The position numbers were made by a program, and so were the translations under genes. The notes below the pieces were generated by a model. It did not search any database, had not been told where the DNA came from, and saw only the letters and a list, made by a program, of their open reading frames with translations. A stretch of DNA of 64,000 nt from Sinotaia quadrata (Eukaryota > Mollusca > Gastropoda > Architaenioglossa > Viviparidae): positions 24,562,701-24,626,700 of the forward strand of contig CM054178.1 of assembly GCA_028829895.1 (NCBI GenBank). The letters are read 5' to 3'. Below, piece by piece: positions 59,701 to 64,000 of this stretch (positions are counted from its first letter, which is position 1; every line of letters begins with the position of its first letter).

Positions 59701-61944
59701 TGTCAGGATTATAAAGAGAAGTGCTTGTGTGGCAACGTTCTTGACTTGCACTGAAAGGAAAACTATTCCTTAGAAAAAGGGATTCTATAATCTACAACTA
59801 CAAGTCACTACATAAAGTGGAAAGAAACTAATTCTCAAAAGTCATTATACTCACAGACTCCTTCTTAACTCCAAGACTCACAAACACAAGATCAGGAGCA
59901 AACTATAATCTACAACTACAAGTCACTACATAAAGTGGAAAGAAACTAATTCTCAAAAGTCATTATACTCACAGACTCCTTCTTAACTCCAAGACTCACA
60001 AACACAAGATCAGGAGCAAACTGTAAGTAAAATGACAAAAAAAAATCAACAAATATACATATGATTTAACAACTGTTATCAAACCATTTAAAAAACACTA
60101 TTAACATATTTTATTTAAACTACTGTGATTATTTACTATAAGCATTTTATAATTTATTTCTTAAACAGATAATACATTTAGACAACTCACAACTTTTTCT
60201 GAATGCTTTAATATAAACACTGGCAAATCATGAATGAACAAAGGACAAGCATTGTTTCTTATATAATAACCAAAGAATGAATTCTAAAACCTTAGGAAAG
60301 ATATTAAGTTCTGTATTATTTTAAATTTAAAATAAAAGGACTTGATAAAATATTTATAAAACATCTGTTATCTAATATAATTCTTTCCAAATACCCATAT
60401 TTAAGTGTATCTCTCCCCATCCCACTCAGGAGGAATTTTCACTACAAAAATATTCTGTTCTGAGGCAGACACATAGTCTTTAGGTATATGTCAGACCATA
60501 AACTAGTGAAACAGCATGTCTATTTTCACTTTGTATCCCCTTGGTACTATTTTTTTAAAAATACAACCAAAAAAAACTGTTTATGAAAGGAGCTAATTTT
60601 ATTGAAATGCATACTTATGGGTAATATATAAAAATCAAACTGAGATAAGTCATTCTCCAGGTGTTTGCTATTGTAATTTAAATCATATGTTGGACATTGT
60701 CCAGTTGTTTATTATAAATGTAACCTGATAAATCCTGTGAAAGGACACTCTCCAGTTGTTTATTATTGTAACCTGATTAATCCTGTGGAGGACATTCTCC
60801 ATTTGTTATTACTTTAATGATAAATCCTGTAGGAAGTTCTCTAGTTTATTATAACTTGATAAATCCTGCAGTGTTTATTATAACTTGATAAATCCTGTGT
60901 AGGAAGTTCTCCAGTTTATTATGATAACTTGTTTAGGACATACTCCAATTATTACTATAACTTGATAAATTCTGAAATAGGTCATTTTCCATTTGTTATT
61001 AATGTCACTTGATAAACATTGATAAGACAATGCATAATTGTTCCATGATGTAGCCTGAGAGAAACTGTGAGAAAATATTCTCCAGCTGTTTATTATTGAA
61101 TATAATAAGTCATATAATAGGACTCTGCAGTTATTCCAACTATAGTGTGAAAGAAAGTGTGAAAAGACATTTTTCAGTTGTTTACTCAATATTGTTGAAA
61201 CTTGATAAACACTGTCACAGGATATTGCAATTATCCAACTAATAGTCCAGCAGTGTCTAAGATAAGGGTTCCCCAGGTTTTCTATTATTATAACTTGACA
61301 GCACTGTAATATGACATGCAGAGTTATTATGACTGCAATCTGATCAGACAAAGCACCATGTAGTCGGTCACTGTTGTAGTCATGGGTCTTAACTAAGGCA
61401 TGACAAAAATGTAGCTATTGTTTGTTGGCTTTATAAAATGGGAACATTGCCTTCACTAGGAGCACCTTATCACAGGTGTCTGCTTGCAATAGCAGACTAG
61501 CTTTATAAAGGTAAGTTACATATGTCTGCTTGCAGTGTAGACTAGTTTCATAAAGGTAAATCACAGATGTCTGCTTGTAATGGTGGACTAACTTAGAAAG
61601 GTAAATTACAGGTATCTGCTTGCAATGGTGGACTAACTTAGAAAGGTAAATTACAGGTATCTGCTTGCAATGGTGGACTAACTTAGAAAGGTAAATTACA
61701 GGTATCTGCTTGCAATGGTGGACTAACTTAGAAAGGTAAATTACAGGTGTCTGCTTGCAATGGTGGACTAACTTAGAAAGGTAAATTACAGGTGTTTGCT
61801 TGCAATGGTGGACTTAGAAAGGTAAATTACAGGTGACAAACTATATCTGAATGTAATTCTGGCCACTATCATTCTCACCTCATAAGATATGGGTAAAACC
61901 ACTTGCTGAAATGCTGCTATAATATCTCCATTCTGCAATTGTTT
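53707..61944 (-). CDS. HDAC10: HDAC10-like deacetylase, C-terminal pseudo-deacetylase part (5' part outside window)
   Basis: Six minus-strand exons join in phase: 61944-61879, 60020-59973, 58903-58811, 58037-57937, 57731-57664 and 53735-53707, about 134 residues ending in a stop. The order QVVLPISYE / FAPDLVFVSLG / MLQGLARGQLFLFF / AECISSLLGDPCSLLTP / VQDKLKSAWKCLQF follows the second, inactive deacetylase-like domain of vertebrate HDAC10 segment by segment. Active HDACs have SAGFDA (zinc-binding Asp) after PDLV and a GGY motif (catalytic Tyr); here these are SLGVKKES and FFKPSEG, so the domain cannot be catalytic. Family knowledge: HDAC10 deacetylates polyamines with its N-terminal domain. 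That domain must lie beyond 64,000 and was not seen. HDAC6-like ancestry is the main alternative. The gene converges on the GLYAT-like gene. Confidence 0.78.
54295..54570. repeat. Degenerate 35-bp-class repeat
   Basis: About seven units share TGTCCAGTGAACAGTGTTTT and AAATGATACTGCCT. 52,830-53,700 has nothing recognised beyond the probable last HDAC10 exon at its end. Confidence 0.8.
55010..55275. repeat. 40-47 bp repeat rich in C on the + strand
   Basis: Five units share CCTCCAAAACAGCATTTAGA and GCAGGGCCAAGCCTT. It stands out as a GC-richer block inside the HDAC10 intron. Confidence 0.85.
55280..57400 (-). other. HDAC10-like last intron (or alternative 3' exon)
   Basis: Contains a 58-bp direct duplication at 56634-56750 (ACTACACAAACCTTCACCTA). 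The 171-codon + frame at 56525-57040 spans that duplication and matches no family. A minus-strand acceptor at 57011-57013 is an alternative start of the last exon. Confidence 0.45.
57410..57625. repeat. Tandem duplication of about 125 bp
   Basis: Two copies of GTGTGGTCAAATGATGTAAG with AATACAAACTATGTGATA, the first with an extra internal unit. It lies about 40 bp from an HDAC10 exon donor. Confidence 0.85.
57664..57731 (-). CDS. HDAC10: HDAC10-like exon (VVEVIKAVQDKLKSAWKCLQFR)
   Basis: 68 nt, phase 2 to 1, acceptor GATTTTGCAG, donor GAG|gtaggt. The final amphipathic helix ending W-K-x-L-Q corresponds to the QWKMLQ end of HDAC10. Confidence 0.74.
57937..58037 (-). CDS. HDAC10: HDAC10-like exon (PSEGDQYMAVVAECISSLLGDP...)
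   Basis: The acceptor TCTTTTTCAG and donor CAG|gtaatg enclose 101 nt, phase 0 to 2. The SSLLGDPCSLLTP segment matches the LLGDP-x-P stretch of HDAC6/10 domains. The GGY catalytic tyrosine motif expected at the start is absent. Confidence 0.74.
58050..58565. repeat. Adjacent 60-bp and 55-bp minisatellites of common origin
   Basis: Four 60-bp units with GCTGTGGTCAGTGTCTGTGA are followed by five 55-bp units with GTTTTGGTCATGGCTACTCA. Both share a CACATCTTGCATG edge. It starts about 15 bp from an HDAC10 exon. Confidence 0.93.
58811..58903 (-). CDS. HDAC10: HDAC10-like exon (GDYCFTAEVMGHILVML...)
   Basis: 31 codons, phase 0 to 0, donor AAG|gtatct. The acceptor is a tandem CAGCAG, so a one-glutamine length variant (start 58903 or 58900) is possible. 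It encodes the helix MGHILVMLQGLARGQ and strand LFLFFK, which align with the LLRGLAGGRVLALLE part of HDAC10. Confidence 0.74.
59290..59530. repeat. About 77-bp repeat, 3 copies
   Basis: Units share CTAATCACAATTTGGGCATT and GGCACCAAAATACTGATAT. Confidence 0.85.
59855..59902 (-). CDS. HDAC10: HDAC10-like 48-nt exon, duplicated copy A
   Basis: Identical 48-nt exon in the downstream unit of a 118-bp tandem duplication, with the same gtgagt donor. Its acceptor is GATTATAG with a poorer upstream tract. Using both copies would insert 16 residues in frame; whether it is spliced cannot be told from sequence. Confidence 0.45.
59973..60020 (-). CDS. HDAC10: HDAC10-like 48-nt exon, copy B (FAPDLVFVSLGVKKES)
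   Basis: The acceptor is TTTTACTTACAG and the donor TCT|gtgagt. Its 16 codons, phase 0 to 0, carry the PDLV core motif of HDAC folds without the following zinc-binding Asp. This copy has the better pyrimidine tract and is the default choice. Confidence 0.75.
60650..61345. repeat. Degenerate 40-60 bp repeat
   Basis: About 13 units share TAACTTGATAAATCCTGT and TTCTCCAGTTGTTTATTAT, with heavy divergence. The 157-codon minus frame is its translation. Confidence 0.8.
61440..61840. repeat. 45-bp minisatellite, 8 copies
   Basis: Units share GGTAAATTACAGGTATCTGC and TTGCAATGGTGGACTAAC. It ends about 40 bp from the HDAC10 exon at 61879. Confidence 0.95.
61879..61944 (-). CDS. HDAC10: HDAC10-like exon (KQLQNGDIIAAF...PISYE)
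   Basis: On the minus strand the acceptor TTTCTTTCAG and the donor GAG|gtgaga enclose 22 codons, phase 0 to 0. The end LPISYE matches the LP-A-(Y/F)-E/G strand that precedes F-x-PDLV in HDAC domains. It is the most upstream exon I can recognise; nothing matching the preceding part was found up to the right edge. Confidence 0.72.
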
Positions 61945-62890
61945 CTGAAAGAAATTAGTAGTACATTCCTGTTTCAATGTACTTAATACATACACTAAAT
62001 AAATGCACATTCAACTCTTTCTCTTTCACTACCATTAACTTTTCTTCATTATACATGTAATTGCTAATGCATCTTTTTAAATTTAATTTTAACATTATTG
62101 GTTCATTGACAGTGTTTGCCAATCAAGAGGATTTAATATGACAAAATCATTCAGTGTATGGCACTGCTTTGTTATTTCAAGTAGCAATCAGTTTGTTCCA
62201 TCAACTGTCTATGATTAAATGTGTGTGAAATGTACGGGTATATTTAATATGAACTTTCAAACATGAAGTATCAAATCCAATGACAGCCACAAGAGTGACC
62301 TACATCTTAAATTAATCCAATCATCAATATTTTATGGATATAGTAGCTGAAAGATAATGTGTATGAAAAAGCTTTATTTAGAGAAAACTTTTACTGTACA
62401 ATATTTGTTCTGAATGAAACATTTACAAACTTTATTTTTTTTATAAAAAATCTTATTTCAAATTCCATTTTAATTCAGTGAACTCTGAGCTTCAACAGTT
62501 CTACAGATCTTAATCCGGTCTGCATATAGATACAATTTATACAAGTAAAATTCAGATTTCTTTATTTTTAAGCCAAGTAAGAGTAGGTAAAGTTATAGGT
62601 ATTTTATTTTTAGTTTTTATGCTCATTAACATTTTAATGTCTTAATAATGAATGCAGTTTGCACCATTAATATAATCACTGATTATTAGCATCAACTGTT
62701 TCAAAGAATCTAATGATACTATATTATTTTCAGTTCAGAAATCTCTGTGTGCAAGATTTAAAGGTTGATATATTTAATAACTTCTACAGATTCAAATCAA
62801 ATCATCAAACTGTGTAGTCCATATTATTTTCAGTTTGGAATAATTTTTTGTGTAAGATTCAAAAGTTGATTTATTAATTAACTCTCAGAA
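61945..62890. other. Unique AT-rich DNA upstream of the most 5' recognised HDAC10 exon
   Basis: No further HDAC exon could be found on the minus strand here. Confidence 0.45.
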
Positions 62891-62899
62891 ACAAAGAGC

Positions 62900-63135
62900 C
62901 TGTGCACTATTCAAACCTACAGCATCAACCGCTATTCCTAGGTGATTTAACTCTATTCATTCAATCAAACCACTATTCCAGGTAATTTTACTTTCATACA
63001 GCCATACCTCTATTCCTACGTGATTTTACTCCTTTCATTCAGCCAAACTAATAATCAAAGGTGATTTTACTCCTTTCATTCAGCCAAACTAATAATCAAA
63101 GGTGATTTTACTACTTTTCCTCAGCCAAACCCCAA
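62900..63135. repeat. 40-45 bp repeat abutting the hAT relic
   Basis: Five to six units share GTGATTTTACTCCTTTCATT and CAGCCAAACTAATAATCAAA. Confidence 0.85.
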
Positions 63136-63141
63136 TTCTTA

Positions 63142-63392
63142 GGCAACTTCTTTTCTTAGTTCATCATTCAATTTTTCATATCTTGAATGTTTTGATTCAT
63201 GGTGGCTTTTTTAAGTTGTATTCTTTAATGGTTTTGGAACATATTAAACAAATAGGTTTTCCTTATAGATAGTAAAAATAAAAATAGGCATCAATCTATC
63301 TGTCCTGAAATACATGACACTATCCACTTTCCTCTTGATGCATTTCAATGAGTCAGAAATACATGACACTCACTATCCACTTTCCTCTTCAT
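63142..63392 (-). pseudogene. hAT transposase N-terminus with decayed BED finger
   Basis: On the minus strand the coding sense begins MKRKVDSECHVF, is repeated once as KRKVDS by an internal duplication, and continues IYKENLFV, stop, YVPKPLKN, stop, KSHHESKHSRYEKLNDELRKE. KRKVDSEC at the start, and an H-x-x-x-KH finger end followed by YEKL...LRKE, are typical of GTF2IRD2/ZBED-type hAT transposases. Cysteines of the finger are lost and stops interrupt the frame. Confidence 0.6.
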
Positions 63393-63399
63393 AAATTTC

Positions 63400-63975
63400 A
63401 ATGGGTCAGAACAAAATGTAACGGATGACTGGAAGTGACAATGAATAAATAAATAACACAAAAAAATCAGCACAGGTTTTTTCAATAGTGAGAGTTTATT
63501 TTATTATGTCAACAATGCCATCTATGATGGAACCAGGCAGAAACAAGTAGAGATAGACATAAGAATCCAAACTACACAAAATCCGCACCGTACATGATAA
63601 AATTACATGCGTCCAAGTCTTTCTATATAAATAAACACAATAATCTTTCTTCAAATAAAACTAAACTTGACTAATCAATGTATTCCTCCCACTTCTCTGT
63701 TTCTCCTATAACTGACAACTTGTTAACATATCCCGTTTCTTACTTTTCTGTATATGCCACAAGAGACAGCTCTGGCAGAATGTGCAAGACAAAAAAAGCA
63801 ATTAAATCACTATGACCACCACTATTTCTTAAGTACAGATCAACTCTAGTCTAAGGGAATGTGGCAAAATGATTGCAAGCCTGATTTTATTACATTCTGA
63901 ATATCTTACACAGGCCAAATTAAATCATTTGGGGGGCTGGACCTGACCCATGGGCCAGGGGTTGCACATGCCTAA
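63400..63975 (-). mobile_element. 5' untranslated part and terminal end of the hAT relic
   Basis: At 63930-63975 the minus strand reads TAGGCATGTGCAACCCCTGG then CCCATGGGTCAGGTCCAGCC, which resembles the ends of Charlie-like hAT elements that carry GGCCC-rich termini. The stretch down to the transposase start has no gene. The exact terminus and target-site duplication were not found. Confidence 0.45.
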
Positions 63976-64000
63976 TTTATAGTATATACTTATATATTAA

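Larger units (their letters stand above)
59785..60020. repeat. 118-bp tandem duplication containing an HDAC10-like exon
   Basis: Two near-identical 118-bp units (59785-59902 and 59903-60020). Each holds the 48-nt exon, its donor and about 70 bp of intron. The near-identity implies a recent event or an assembly artefact. Confidence 0.85.

Overview
This is eukaryotic, animal-type nuclear DNA. Genes are split by GT-AG introns, the sequence is AT-rich, and minisatellites are very dense. Most long open frames are translations of tandem repeats. The three genes I can rebuild (a type II membrane fucosyltransferase-like enzyme, a glycine N-acyltransferase-like enzyme and an HDAC10-like deacetylase) point to a lophotrochozoan, most likely a mollusc. 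That taxon guess is inference; no rRNA, mitochondrial or other decisive marker is present.

Layout. From 1 to 18.5 kb there is no gene I can support, only a series of tandem arrays (units of about 13 to 75 bp) separated by unique AT-rich DNA. From 18.58 to 34.04 kb on the + strand lies a complete six-exon coding region of 481 codons for a Golgi-type glycosyltransferase resembling fucosyltransferases. Its introns are packed with minisatellites, two of which reach the edges of exon 4. At 36.45-36.71 kb is a frameshifted fragment resembling an EnSpm/CACTA-like transposase. From 39.19 to 46.71 kb on the + strand lies a complete five-exon GLYAT-like acyltransferase of 308 codons, with a canonical polyadenylation signal at 46,764 and a Tigger/pogo-like transposase relic inside intron 2. 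From 53.71 to 61.94 kb on the - strand, convergent with the GLYAT gene, lie the last six coding exons of an HDAC10-like gene. They cover its C-terminal pseudo-deacetylase domain; the catalytic domain must lie beyond the right edge. One 48-nt exon of this gene is present twice in a 118-bp tandem duplication. The right edge (63.14-63.97 kb, - strand) holds a decayed hAT element with a recognisable transposase N-terminus.

The genes do not form an operon or an obvious pathway. The glycosyltransferase would act on glycans in the Golgi, the acyltransferase would conjugate acyl-CoA (family knowledge), and HDAC10 relatives are polyamine deacetylases. Repeat load is highest over the first 36 kb and falls in the GLYAT interval. 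No CRISPR array, operon, rRNA or convincing tRNA was seen. Exon joins were derived by hand from reading-frame phase, splice consensus and resemblance to families I know; none was checked against transcripts or databases.
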